A stretch of 64,000 nucleotides of DNA from Mytilus trossulus (lineage: Eukaryota; Mollusca; Bivalvia; Mytilida; Mytilidae): contig NC_086374.1 in assembly GCF_036588685.1 (NCBI RefSeq), forward strand, positions 65,160,457 to 65,224,456. The letters are read 5' to 3'. Shown piece after piece: positions 23,155-35,150 of the stretch. The position numbers and the translations under genes are program-made. Position 1 is the first letter of the stretch, and each line of letters starts with the position of its first letter. The notes under the pieces are model-generated. The model ran no database searches. It was not told the DNA's origin and saw only the letters and a program-made list of their open reading frames with translations.

Positions 23155-23475
23155 TCTGAGATCACCCTTTTTTTTGTTTTGGTTGGTGCTTGGTGTCAGA
23201 TCATTCCTGGTCTTTGGTAAGGTTGTTGTGCCTGAAAGCATCCCTGATCTTTGGAAAGGTTGGTGCATGGTGTCTGAGATCATCCCTGGCTATTTAGTTT
23301 AGTTGGTTGCATGGTGTCTGAAAACCTCTTAGGTCTTTGGTTGGGTTGGTGCTTTTTGCCCTAGTTCATGTCTGTTCTTTGTTTTGGTTGGTGCTCAAGT
23401 GCTGGAGTTCATCCCTGGTCTTTGGTTGAATTGGTGCTTGAGAATCTCTCAGGTCTTTGAATGGGTTGTTGCTGT
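23155..23475 (+). repeat. Irregular ~55-bp tandem repeat
   Basis: Variants of GGTGTCTGAGATCATCCCTG followed by GTCTTTGGTTGGGTTGGTGC recur about six times with unequal spacing. A stray unit lies near 25775. Confidence 0.55.
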
Positions 23476-23559
23476 ATAATATTTTGTTGTCAGTGTAGAC
23501 AATTTTCCGTCACTTTTTTGGGTTATGTGTTGTCTTTTTTCACCACATGGTTTGAGATT

Positions 23560-25330
23560 GTACCTCTTGTTGATTAAAATATCTGACTGTTTTATTTGAA
23601 TTTTGAGGATAGTAGTAAAAATACTATTAGAGATATGCTATTCCCAGATGTTCCTTCATGATTACACTGTGTGTGCTGCTTCCTTGAAAAAAGGTGAAAA
23701 CAAGATGTCTCATGTTAAATTTTGTGAGGTAGGATATTTCTCGTGTTCCAGGGTGTTATCAAATTACACCAGTTAATACTTCTGATTGATTTGTTCTGTG
23801 GTTTTACCTCATTGACAAAAATACACAGAGACAAAAATAATAAATACTGCATACCTATACATCTTCGTAAGAACTCTGAAATAGATATGAAGAAGAAAGA
23901 TTAGTTATTTGCACTTCCATAAATGAAATCTACATGCCACTCTTCTTCTGTCACAACATAGCCAAACTCTAGGGTGTATGACTGAGGTTGCATCTACAAC
24001 AAAAACAAATTTGTAAATTATTAGTGTTTGAGAATGTTGGTGTCACTTCCATCAAATGAGTCCATGACTGAAACATCCTCTCGGCTGCATCTGCAAAAAC
24101 AAATCTGTAGTGTCGTGGAGAACGTTGTTGTCACTTTCATCAAACGGGCCCTTTAACAAGCTCATGGTAGAGTGATCTTGTTACTATTGTATAGTGCTGC
24201 GGAAACTCTGCGCTACCCTCCCTGGCCTAGTACAACGGAGTCTATCCAACGTCTATGACTGTAACATCCCACTGCTGCAATCTGCGAAAAACAAAATAAT
24301 AGAATTAATAATCTGTTGTTGAACTCTGAAATGAAATAAAAATACATATACAACATTACACATATAAGAAAAAAATCAATTAAACTTTATTTTATTTTCT
24401 TTGAGGTAAATTTCAAAAATTAAATACATATTTTTTTAATTTAACTTTGGTATCTTCCTTTTTTTTATGTAGCTCTTGTTGACCATTATACCAGACTGTT
24501 TAACTATTAGAGGTATTGTATTTCTAGAAGTTCAAGGACATGCATACATTCTTGACTACACTGTGTGCTGCTTCAATGAAAAAAGGTGAAAATAAGATGT
24601 CGTGTTAAATTTTTATGAGGTAGGATATTTTTTGTGTTCCAGAGTGTTCTCTCTCAAATTACACTAGTCAAACTTATTACTTCTGATCGATGTACTGTTC
24701 TTTGGGTTTTAACTCATTGACAAAAATACACCAAAAGACAAAAAATAATAAATATTTTATACCTATGCATCTTTGTAAGAACTCTGAAATGGATATAAGA
24801 AGAAAGATTAGTAATTTGTCACTTCCATAAAAATGGACATACAGAAGTCTATATGCCACTCTTCTTCTGTCACAACATAGCCAAACTCTAGGGTGTATGA
24901 CTGAGGTTGCATCTACAACAAAAACAAATTTGTAAATTATTAGTGTTTGAGAATGTTGGTGCCACTTCCATCAAATGAGTCCATGACTGAAACATCCTCT
25001 CGGCTGCATCTGCAAAAACAAATCTGTAGTGTTGTGGAGAACGTTGGTGTCACTTTCATCAAACGGGCCCTTTAACAAGCTCATGGTAGAGTGATCTTGC
25101 TACTATTGTATAGTGCTGCGGAAACTCTGCGCTACCCTCCCTGGCCTAGTACAACGGAGTCTATCCAACGTCTATGACTGTAACATCCCACTGCTGCAAT
25201 CTGCAAAAATCAAAATTATAGAATTAATAATCTGTTGTTGAACTCTGAAATGAAATATAAATACATAAACAACATTACACATATAAGAATAAAATCAATT
25301 AAACTTTATTTTCTTTCCTTTGAAGTAAAT
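23560..25330. repeat. Tandem duplication of a ~0.9-kb segment
   Basis: Copy 1 (about 23560-24420) and copy 2 (about 24470-25330) match over CACTGTGTGCTGCTTC, TCTTCTTCTGTCACAACATA, CTAGGGTGTATGACTGAGG, CAAACGGGCCCTTTAACAAG and CTACCCTCCCTGGCCTAGTA. The offset is 907-919 bp. Inside each copy, a shorter unit beginning on the - strand with T-rich sequence and CAGATGCAGC or CAGATTGCAGC occurs two to three times. Most differences are single substitutions, so the duplication looks fairly recent. Confidence 0.75.
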
Positions 25331-25339
25331 TTCAAAATT

Positions 25340-26360
25340 AAATATTTCTTTTTTAATTTAACTTTTACTTTATTTTCCCACAAAATTTAGCTTTGTAACT
25401 GTTGTAAAAATACACAAATTATTAGTCTGTTTCTTTTGTTACCTTTTCTGAAGTTGGACACAGACTTCTTTTTAATGAGTTTTACGGTGCAAATTGCTGT
25501 GTTTGTTTTTTCTACATTGGCTCATAGAGGTATAAGTGTGGGTTGAGATCTCTCAAAACGTGTTTAACCCACTGCATTTTTGCACCTGTCCCTTGTTAGT
25601 CTCGTAGGTTTTTTAATTTCAGTTCATTTTAATATATGTTTGAGTTTAGTATGACATCCACTTTCACTGACCTAGTGAACATTTTTGTGTAGGGGTCAGC
25701 TGAAGCCTGCCTCCAGATGCTGGATTTTCTTGCTGAGTTGAAGAGTCATTAGTTGATTCAGCTGTTTTTTGCTCTTTGGTTGGGTTGTTGTCTCAGACAT
25801 AATTCTTTTGTATAAGATTTGTACTTTGCAAATAATTGCACTCAAGTGAGTAAAAAATTGAAGCAAAAACATTTGAGTTTTACCACTGAAATAATATTTT
25901 TTGTTGGCAAAACCGTTTTATTTTGACATTCTGTTCTTTTTATTATCTGACCAAGCTGAGCAACCATCTACTACAATGGTTCTTATTAAATGTTGTATGC
26001 ATACAGACCAAAATGAGGTTGAATTGTGGTTTTGGAAAAAAATATGAAATCAGCAATGCTTTTCAGATCATTTTTACCAATTTAACTATAAAAATGACTG
26101 TTAATAATTACAAGTCATTTCTTCATTATTCCACTTTTATTAATATTTATAAAAAAAACAAAGTGCTGTTATTGTTTATCTAAATCATTGCAAATGCCTC
26201 TTTAAGTGATACATTATCTAAATGTATTTTATTTTAAGCAGAAGGTGGCTAAAATACACAAGATAATGATAATTAAGTAATTTTTATAACAATTTGAAGC
26301 TCCTACCTAAGCTTAGGAATTTGATGGTTTATAATTCTTTAATGTTTTTTGAGTGAAAGT
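25340..26360. other. No supported gene
   Basis: A minus-oriented dispersed repeat fragment lies around 25480-25610 (GGGTTGAGATCTCTCAAAAC, GTTTAACCCACTGCATTTT). An 86-codon frame at 25923-26183 has no supporting signals. Confidence 0.4.
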
Positions 26361-26369
26361 GACAAGCTC

Positions 26370-26635
26370 CAGGGGAGGATCCAGCCATTTTAAAAAGGGG
26401 GGTTCCCAACCCAGAGTAAAGGGGGGAGGGGTGGGGGAGTCAAACTATATGCTCCCATTCAAATGCATTGATAGGCCCCAAAAAAGGGGGGTTCCCAACC
26501 CAGATTAAAAGGGGGGGGGGGTCCAACTATATGCTCCCATTCAAATGCATTGATGGGCCAAAAAAAAGGGGGGTTCCAAATTCCAGACCCCCCCCCCCCC
26601 CCCCCCCCCCCCCACCCCTGGAGTCACCACTGAGC
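26370..26635 (+). mobile_element. 'gcggatccagcc' foldback repeat, expanded copy
   Basis: CAGGGGAGGATCCAGCCATT at the left; GGGGTTCCCAACCCAGA and ACTATATGCTCCCATTCAA occur twice (about 100 bp apart), showing internal duplication; then a C tract of about 27 bp and CCACCCCTGGAG. Frames on both strands here only encode poly-Gly or poly-Pro. Confidence 0.6.
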
Positions 26636-26639
26636 TCAT

Positions 26640-28150
26640 TGTGTAAAAGGCATATTCTATTGTGCAAACCATAAGCCTTGCTATCAACAATAAATTTGGT
26701 GAAAACTTTATCAAAAATGAAAGTCAAATCTTCTTATCACTAAAAAAAGGTTATATTGCCTTTTGTTCAAACTCATTTACACTCTGACGAAACTAAAAAA
26801 AAAATCAGTCAAAGTCAATCAAATGTTTTGCATTGACAATGCATATAACATTTCAATGGAACTAACGTACATAAGGTTCTTTGTGACTCAAGAGGTGAAA
26901 GCCCATAAAACTACTAACAATGACGAAATGCTTTCCATGTCTCCAACAAAGTTGTCACTAGTACCATTCAACTTCAATCAACATTGTGTTTGTCTTAGTC
27001 AAAGTCAAAGTGCAGTGCTAGTGAAATTGTCTCAACAGAGTAGAAATGAGTAAAAAATGTTTTTGAAGATACTTGAACATTTATAAAATTATATTTATTT
27101 CAAGATGTAGGACACACGTTTGGACATTTTAGTGTGCTGATTAGGGTCTCCATGCTGTGGTATTTTGTTAGAAGAATGGCATCCTACATCTTTGTCTTGG
27201 AATTTATTTTGAAAAATGAAGAAAAAAATCTTTTGTTGATTGTAAGCATGGCAAAAGGCAAAACAATTTCTGTATTTCTTTTATCTTAGTTATCAATTAT
27301 ATATGTGAGGGGGATAGGACCTATATTGGGACTCAGGAATCTGGTATTTTAAAGCACAGGATTTAGGGATTGACCCCTTTAGGATAAAGTTGGGTTTTTT
27401 TTAATTTCTTGATGTCAGGATCTAAATTTATTTAAATTTCGGGAGCTCAGGATTTTGTGTTTTTAAGCCCGGGATTTCAGGATCAGGACCCCTCTTTAAG
27501 TTTTCAGAATTATTCCATGTGGTCAGAGTTATCTCCCATTGATCAAACAACTCCATATTTACTTACATTGTTAAATTTTGAAAAATGACCAGAGCAACTG
27601 AATTAATTCTAAAGACCATTCAGGTAGTGGCCATTTTCCTCAATGATAAGAGTGACATTTTTCTCTTGTTGGGGAGTCAAGATTTCCATTATTTTTTTAA
27701 ACCATAAATTGGCTTATTTAAAATTTGAAACCCCTCAATTTGAAAAGTTTTCTGTATGAAATTTTGTCGTTAAATGGTTAGGCATTGCACAAAACAGGCT
27801 CAAGCTTTATTTAAAAAAAAAATTTCACCCTGCAACATGCTCATGTGCTTAGGTCAGATATTTGTGTGTATGTAAGTTATTTGTCAGTCTGTTCATTTTA
27901 TTCACAAATATTTTAGACTTTGGATGATTTACAAGTTCACGTATTGTATAAACATCAGACTATAGTTGAAACCTCTAGATGGTTTTGGTTATTTATTTTC
28001 CTTTGGTCACTGTCTTGTTGGTGTATACCCTTGATCCCCCATTTTCCATAATGATGCTTAATATTTAACCAACAATAAGAATACTCACCAAGTATAATTT
28101 AAGATGAGGTTCTTACCATACTCTTTGGTAACCCCAAATATACTTAATAC
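26640..28150. other. No supported gene
   Basis: A 96-codon + frame at 26763-27053 looks weakly protein-like at its end (SLVPFNFNQHCVCLSQSQS) but has no acceptor and no recognisable domain. 27330-27500 repeats GGATTTAGGGATTGACCCC and CAGGATCAGGACCCCT-like text two to three times. Confidence 0.35.
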
Positions 28151-28155
28151 ATTGC

Positions 28156-28204
28156 TTACTCTTCAAGGTCATACGGTTCTTCTTTCTGCTCAGTTGTTTG
28201 GTCC
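28156..28204 (-). CDS. Candidate terminal coding exon, acidic C-terminus
   Basis: Acceptor TGATATTTTGTAG at 28205-28217. Then one base, fifteen sense codons (DQTTEQKEEPYDLEE) and TAA at 28156-28158. A short acidic tail is typical of a real C-terminus, but the upstream exon (which must end in phase 1) was not found. Confidence 0.3.
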
Positions 28205-28493
28205 CTACAAAATATCATTTTATTTTAATATATGAAAGGATTGAAACTCAAAACTGTATTGTTCATCCTTTTTTAATAAAATGTTTATTCAGTCACATGT
28301 TTTCCTTGGTACATCTCCTTTAATCAATGCCATATTTCACCTCATTTCTAATATATTTATTTCAAGAAAGATAAAATTAAACACCACTATTATCCTATAA
28401 AACAAACCTCAAAATTTTAACCAATACATGCCTGAGTAATCATTTCCAATGCTGTAAAGCTTCATCATAAACTGATTGATGAAATGCAGCTGG

Positions 28494-28635
28494 CTGATTT
28501 TCTAATCATTGTAATGTTGACTATAGTCTGATTCTCTAATCATTGTAATGTTGACTCTCGTCTGATTTTCTAATCATTGTAATGTTTACTGTAGTCTGAT
28601 TCTCTAATCATTGTTATGTTGACTATACAGTCTAG
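28494..28635 (+). repeat. 34-bp tandem repeat, four copies
   Basis: TCTAATCATTGTAATGTTGA recurs at 28501, 28535, 28569 and 28603, an exact 34-bp period, with GTCTGATTYTC between. Confidence 0.85.
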
Positions 28636-29249
28636 GTGTCTAAGTCTTCACATTTCTCTGGTTCAACAATTCATCAAAATAAGACTGTTGCATTTTGTGG
28701 ATAATAGTCTTGTAAATTCTCTGAAAAACCAAATGTAATTAACTTTTATATAAAAAATGTATTCAGAAGGTATTGCCAACAAATTCAGTTGGTACACTGT
28801 CAGTCTCCTAGACATATACATGAATGTGTCCCCTATTCCTGTTGTTGTAGGTAGATACTATTTGGAAGCAATACCTGGTCAAGTTACATGGATCTTTCAA
28901 CTTGAAATGCATGATATATTTGCCACAGGGGGTTATGCACCCACAATCAATCATGAATTTTACCATGGTTACAGAACTTATAGTTACAGTTTGATGATGT
29001 TTATACAAGAGTAAAAGCTTGAAAACATAATAACTCTAATAAATCAATAAACTTAAAGAAATGGGGTAAAGTCATCATATTGTAATTTCACATGCAACAT
29101 GAAAAATTAGTGAAATCATTCAATTCTCCAAAAGTAATTTTCTGGAACTTTTAAAATCTAAAATCCAACACAGATCACATTGAATCAATTAATTGCCTTA
29201 AAATTCTTTCAAACATATTTCATGTCCCCTAATATTCTAATGAAACAAG

Positions 29250-29660
29250 AATGTGTCCATAGTACACGGATGCCCCACTCACACTATAATTTTCCATGTT
29301 CAGTGGACCGTGTAATTGGGGTCAAAACTTTAATTTGAAATTAAAATTAATAAGATCATATCATAGGGAACATGTGTACTAAGTTTCAAGTAGATGTGAC
29401 TTTAACTTCATCAAAAACTACCTTGACCAAAAACTTTAACCTGAACTTTGCACTTTCATTTTCTATGTTCAGTGGACCATGAAATTGGAATCAAAACTAT
29501 AATTTGGCATTAAAATTAGAAAGATCATATCATAGGGAACATGTGTACTAAGTTTCAAGTAGATGTGACTCAGTTTAACTTCATCAAAAACTACCTTGAC
29601 CAAAAACTTTAACCTGAACTTTGCACTTTCATTTTCTATGTTCAGTGGACCATCGTAGGT
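29250..29660 (+). repeat. Two-unit ~180-bp dispersed tandem repeat
   Basis: GAACATGTGTACTAAGTTTC, AACTACCTTGACCAAAAACT and CACTTTCATTTTCTATGTTC each occur twice. Same family as 4405-4740. Confidence 0.65.
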
Positions 29661-29904
29661 GGGGCATAAAAATACCTAGGTCTTTGTCCAAGTAAAAATC
29701 AATTTAAACTGATTTGGCTTCTAATTCTAACCTATTGATCACACGACCATATATCGGTTCAAATTCTAACCTTTTGATCACATGACCATATAGGTGTTAC
29801 ACAACAATCTACTCATTTCACACTTTAGTAACTGGCTGTGCAGAAAAATATCTACTGACAAAGGACATACTGCAAATAAATTATGTAACTGAACTTTACT
29901 CAGA

Positions 29905-30790
29905 TCAATAACAAAAACGTGAAAAAAGTGTTAAAACAATTGAGATAAAACCATGTACATAATATTTATTACCACCAAAACGGCTGTAAGTAAATCGAGG
30001 ATCAAGGACAATATAATGGAGAATCAAGTCTTCTACTTTTTGAAGTATGGCTTTATCATCTTTATAAAATACAAATAGACTGCATCTACTATAAACTTGA
30101 AAACTGTAAACTTGAAATATAATTCCATGTATCAGTAAAATACGAAAAAGTAAAATAAATATTTTCAAATCTTTGCTATCGATAGTTGAGCAAAAATATG
30201 CCATCTGCGTTTTCAGTTGGTGCAACCTTTTCAAACATCACGATACTTGCTACAGCATCGACTCAGGCACTTGTTTTGTAGTAACCAGTGCATGCTCTAG
30301 TTTATTTTTTTTTTATTTATTCCGATGTCAATGAACACGATTGATTGTTGGTTACTTGGTGTCCAGTGGCAAATATTTCATGCATATTCAGGACGATCAA
30401 TGAACACGAGCCAACTTATTAAATTTCATCAGATAGTCTTCTATATCATATCTTAATTTTTCGAAAAAGATTTCAAAAGTCGTGTTTTGATCCATATTTT
30501 TAATAATGAAAATAATCTGGGAAAATACCAAGGGGTTAATATCTACCTTGAGTATGTGTGGTTTCACGAACAGTTCAAATCAAATCTTTTGCTTCTGTAA
30601 ACTGCATGTGTCCATCTTGTTCGTTTGAAGACAAAGTGCTATTTGAAACACTTCGGCGGGAAGTTTTCCACTGGTCAACAATGAAGGGTCTAAAAACTCC
30701 AAACCAATGAAAACTCACAAAATAAGACACACCCTCGGTATTAAAACTGCTCACAAAATTTATTTGACAACAGCTAGCCTTTTTTAACAA
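29905..30790 (-). other. Region with two weak - strand coding-like stretches
   Basis: 30575-30790 is open for 71 codons and ends WKTSRRSVSNSTLSSNEQ, DGHMQFTEAKDLI. 29905-30234 is open for 109 codons and includes YKDDKAILQKVEDLILHY and VLDPRFTYSRFGG. Neither has clear splice borders or a known domain. They could be exons of a gene ending at 28156 or chance frames; I cannot tell. Confidence 0.2.
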
Positions 30791-31987
30791 TAAAATTTAG
30801 ATCTCAAATCGAGCATAAAAAGGTGTGATAATACATTTGATATAAAAATGACTTGTAAAGATCTTTTTTATCCTAAAGACTCGTGAAATTAAGAGACCGT
30901 GGCATTTTATACATAAACAGTTACAAATAATAAATAAGAAACAACACGAACTCCATTAAAAAAGTTACAATTAAATATGTATCATAATCTAGTTGTTCTT
31001 TATCACTTAGATCACATTTATTTCCAGATCCATCAATAGAACAAACACTACCAGCTTCAATTGGCAACTTGTGACTTCCACATCTAAATTTATTAATAGT
31101 ATACATCATTTCAGGTGGGGAAACAGAGAGATATTTCTCAAAACCAAATTCAGTCTTACAATTCTATAATTAATACACTTAGGTGTGTTAAATATTTGTG
31201 CTTTCCAATTTTCAATAAATTTTTCATGAAGAAACTGTTTAACTTGTCTCGACAGAATAACATTTCTTTCTATAGTTTGGTTATTCCTACAATGATTATA
31301 ACCACATTCAAGTAAAATTTTGTTGATACATGGTAACCATTTAGAGTGATACACATCATCTTTGTCAAGTCTATATAACATATCATATCGTGCGTGATAT
31401 TTTCTTTTTTTACCATTTAAAATAAGTTGCAAAAAGACAACCATTCTGGCTTTAATACAAATAGGCATAGGTTCTCTACCAAGCTCTCCATAAACAATAC
31501 AATTTGGAGTACATTTTTTAATCTTCAAAATATACTTGCAAAATTCTATTGCAAAGATTAAATAATTTCATTGTTTTCGTAACCCCACACTTGAGCACCA
31601 TACAACAATATAGGTGCAACCATTGCATCAAATATTTGTAACAAAATATCAACTGGTAAACAAAGCCTTCTCGCTTTACACAATGCATAGAGCATGGCCT
31701 TCCTAGCCTGTTAGACTAGCCGAGCTTTATTTTTTGAAAGTGTACCTTTTCTTAAAAAAGACTGTTCCCAGATATTGAAAATCTTCTATAACAACTATTT
31801 ATTCACTATTATATAAAAACTGAGTATTCTCACACTGCCTATTTTTGAAAGTAGAATAACATTGGTCTTAGTTACATTGACTTTAAGTTTCCAGGTCTCA
31901 CAATATAAAAACATCACATTTAGACTTTAGTGCAGATTGCAATTCAGCTGCCAGATTCTGCAAAAATAACAGTATCATCAGCATATA

Positions 31988-33613
31988 TACTAGTCAACAA
32001 AAGAAACGATACACGACTTTAGAATAAAATTTATCAAAGAGTATTAAAATTTTAACAAAATGAGTTACACTATTTCCAAAGGCTTTCATTTGCAATGTAT
32101 GCAATTGAGATAATGAAAATCAAAACCTTTCGGAGAGTACCTTGATTCCATGTAAACGATCATAGGGTGCAAATTATTTTTGTGGAAAGTTTGACACAAA
32201 ATCGTCACACAATTTTCTAAGTACCAAATAGAATTATCAAATTCGTTTAAAAAATATTCATAACGCTAATCAAGTTAATATGTTCATGTTGTAACTAATT
32301 TTATCACATATTTTGTACTGATATGTACGTTTTTGCATGGCCAATAATAGCCGGAAGTCAATGTTGGTTATCAGCCATCGGGGCCGATATCGATATCAGC
32401 CCTCGAAATCCATATTAAGCCCCCGAGTTTAACTTCCGGTAACCTGTCAATCAAAGGCTATTTGTAAATAAGTTGAACATAACGAAAAGAAATTTAGAAA
32501 GTTACAAATGTGCTGTAGAAGAAAAAAGTAGAAATCAACAGTAAAAATCACAAAAGTTCCCGTGAAATTTTGACGTCATGAAGAATTTAGAAAATATATG
32601 ACGCCACACTGGAATGAGTAGCGATATAGGATTCTTTCTACGCATTTTTTAACATTTGTAATGTAACACTTTAAAGTCGTTTAATATTTGCAATTCTTAG
32701 AATTAACATATTTATTGTTAATTATTTGTGAAACGGCTTTTCACAAAACGTAGTTTATATTGTGATACGAACTTTCTTTTAACTCACAGTGATACATTTT
32801 ATTTTTTTTTCGTTAAATATCTGTTTGATTTTTGATGAAATATCAAACATAATTTGGTGTAAGCTATTTGTTTTCTCCTGCTTGAAAATATGTGATAAAT
32901 AGATTATTACATGTCATTTTCCATATATGGTCCATGGTATCAGCCCATGACCCATATCAAGCCCTCGGGCTAAAGCCCTCTGGCTTGATATGGGAGTCTA
33001 GGGCTGATACCAGGGCCATATGGAAAATGCCACGTAATAATCTATAAATATATAATGGGTTGAATTGAAAAAAAATGGGTAAAAAATGTGTTTATGAAAT
33101 CTCAAAAATGCAAAAAAATAAATTGTTTTCGTCTCAAATCAATGTTTTAGATATGAAAACAACACACTGTAACTTTAGAACCTTTCGGATTAGTTTTAAG
33201 ATTGTTAACGTTCTTTTTAATTTCACTTTACACATACAGTCAATGGTAAATCAATTGATAATGTTTACATTTTAACGATTTCTTGTTGGGCAGAACTTTG
33301 CTTTACAAATAAACAAAGAAACTGTACGATTTTTAAAAAAGAATTAATGTCAAACATTGTCTTTATTGTCATTGAAAGGTTGACATCATTAGTTAGAACT
33401 TCTGTTTTTAAAATTGTTGTTTTATGTAAATTTTGTCAAAAAACTTGAATTTCGCAAAATGACGTCACGTAAGCCCCAAAAAATCTTTTTTTTTAAACGG
33501 ATTTATATTTTCATGGTCATTTAATATCACTACCTTCAATATTGGTCCTATAAACGAGAAACTTCATCTTTAATTTGAAAAAAGTCTTGTATCGTTTCTT
33601 GTGTTGACTAGTA
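31988..33613. mobile_element. 1626-bp TIR element with TA target duplication, inside the RT fragment
   Basis: The left end is TACTAGTCAACAAAAGAAAC and the right end is its complement, GTTTCTTGTGTTGACTAGTA. The inverted repeats run about 32 bp with two mismatches. TA duplications lie at 31986-31987 and 33614-33615. Removing the element and one TA restores the retrotransposon codons around YADD. TA duplication suggests the Tc1/mariner group. No transposase frame is visible (longest 66 codons), so it is non-autonomous or decayed. It contains a nested inverted repeat at 32901-33042. Confidence 0.8.
32901..33042. repeat. Nested imperfect inverted repeat
   Basis: AGATTATTACATGTCATTTT then CCATATATGG and TGGTATCAGCCC pairs with GGGCTGATACCA, GGCCATATGG and AAAATGCCACGTAATAATCT. 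The central stem CCCTCGGGCTAAAGCCCTC makes a second short hairpin. Related text (CCGATATCGATATCAGCCC) lies at 32382-32402. Confidence 0.65.
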
Positions 33614-33849
33614 TAGTAACAAATACAATTTAACCTTCAATATCATCATTATCAAACAGCAAGTGAGAAATAGTACATATATCATTAAGACCATCATAGG
33701 CATCTGATAAGAACTATGTCAGATCATTAAGAAAAAATGAAAATATTAAATGAGAGAGGTTTTCTCCTGGTCTGACTCCTACATTTGGAGCAAAATATTC
33801 AGAGAAATTATTACCTTCTCAAAGTATACATGATTTTGCATTTTCATAC

Positions 33850-33972
33850 AGATTCTGTACAGCAATAAGCATTTTACCATCAATATCATTTCGTAACTTG
33901 CCATAGTTAACTATGGCAAAAATTGTTACGAAATGGTATTGATGATAAAATGCTTATTGCTGTACAGAATCT
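33850..33972. repeat. Near-perfect palindrome at the truncated RT end
   Basis: AGATTCTGTACAGCAATAAG ... GCCATAGTT (33850-33908) is followed directly by its complement AACTATGGC ... CTTATTGCTGTACAGAATCT. The right arm has about 5 extra bases. Both arms are the same piece of the retrotransposon reading frame in opposite orientation. Confidence 0.85.
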
Positions 33973-34002
33973 ACTAACCAAGTCCGTCCGTCCGTCAGTC
34001 CT

Positions 34003-35150
34003 GTTTCTTGTCATCGCAACTCCTCTCAAACCGCTCAAAAGAATTTCACGAAACCTTTTCAGATAATAAGGACATACTATGTAGTTGTGCATATCGACGG
34101 GAAATTGCGATTCAATTTTTTTTCTAGGAGTTACGCCCCTTTGAACTTATTTACTTTAGTGTACTACTGCAACAGTTTGTCATCGCAACTCCTCTCAAAC
34201 CACACAACAGAATTTCACGAAACCTTTTCAGAAAATAAGGACATACTATGTAGTTGTGCATATCAACGGGAAATTGCGATTCAATTTTTTTTCCAGGAGT
34301 TATACGCCCCATTGAACTTATTTACTTTAATGTACTACTGCAACAGTTTGTCATCGCAACTCCTCTCAAACCACACAACAGAATTTCACGAAACCTTTTC
34401 AGTTAATAAGGACATACTATGTAGTTGTGCATATCGACGGGAAATTGCGATTCATTTTTTTTTCTAGGAGTTACGCCCCTTTGAACTTATTTACTTTAGT
34501 GTTCTACTGCAACAGTTTGTCATCGCAACTCCTCTCAAACCACACAACAGAATTTCACGAAACCTTTTCAGAAAATAAGGACATACTATGTAGTTGTGCA
34601 TATCAACGGGAAATTGCGATTCAATTTTTTTTCCAGGAGTTGTACGCCCCTTTGAACTTATTTACTTTAATGTACTACTGCAACAGTTTGTCATCGCAAC
34701 TCCTCTCAAACCACACAACAGAATTTCACGAAACCTTTTCAGTTAATAAGGACATACTATGTAGTTGTGCATATTGAAGGAAAATTGCGATTCAATTTTT
34801 TTTCTAGGAGTTACGCCCCTTTGAACTTATTTACTTTAGTGAATTACTGCAACAGTTTGTCATCGCAACTCCTCTGAAACTACTCAACAGAATTTCATGA
34901 AACCTTTTCAGATAATAAGGACATACTATGTAGATGTGCATATCGACAAGACATTTTTATTCATTTTTTTTCTAGGAGTTATGCCCCTTTGAACTTATTT
35001 GCTTCAATGTACTTCTGCAACAGTTTGTCATCTCAACTCCTCTGAAACCACACAACAGAATTTCATGAAATTTTGTAGATAATAAGGACATACTATGCAT
35101 GTAGATGTGCATATTGACAGGAAATTATTATTCAATATTTTTTCTTATAC
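34003..35150 (+). repeat. ~170-bp tandem repeat, seven units, with dimer structure
   Basis: TCATCGCAACTCCTCTCAAA recurs at 34011, 34180, 34351, 34520, 34691 and 34860, and in mutated form at 35028. Spacings alternate 169/171, and units 2/4 and 3/5 are more alike than neighbours, so a 340-bp dimer was amplified. Frames of 116-126 codons across it are by-products. Confidence 0.85.

Larger units (their letters stand above)
30921..33910 (-). pseudogene. Non-LTR retrotransposon reverse transcriptase fragment, interrupted
   Basis: Reading on the - strand, 33910-33616 gives palm-domain text with VGVRPGENLSHLIFSFFLND, followed at 31985-31974 by the catalytic YADD and then TVIFAES. 31528-31106 gives the distal region (NCIVYGELGREP, then ENWKAQIFNTPKCINYR). 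31105-30921 gives KFRCGSHKLPIE, the start of the Cys-rich tail of mollusc LINE proteins. Several stops and frameshifts are present, including one a few codons after YADD. The 5' half is missing. A 1.6-kb inverted-repeat element sits directly before the YADD codons. The family assignment rests on recognition of these motifs. Confidence 0.75.

Noticed and set aside
26468-26727. Poly-Pro and poly-Gly proteins on opposite strands
   Set aside because: Translation of the C/G tract within a foldback repeat.
26763-27053. 96-codon + frame with a protein-like tail
   Set aside because: No acceptor or donor, AT-rich first half, no domain; kept only as a remark.
28757-29014. 85-codon + and 66-codon - frames over the same DNA
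   Set aside because: No splice borders or domain; both strands are open, which points to chance or a repeat. Left unresolved rather than called a gene.
29750-29780. B-box-like GGTTCAAATTC
   Set aside because: No A box 30-60 bp upstream and no acceptor stem.
34087-34777. Two frames of 116-126 codons with internal protein repeats
   Set aside because: The 340-bp dimer of a DNA tandem array explains them; similar arrays are non-coding.
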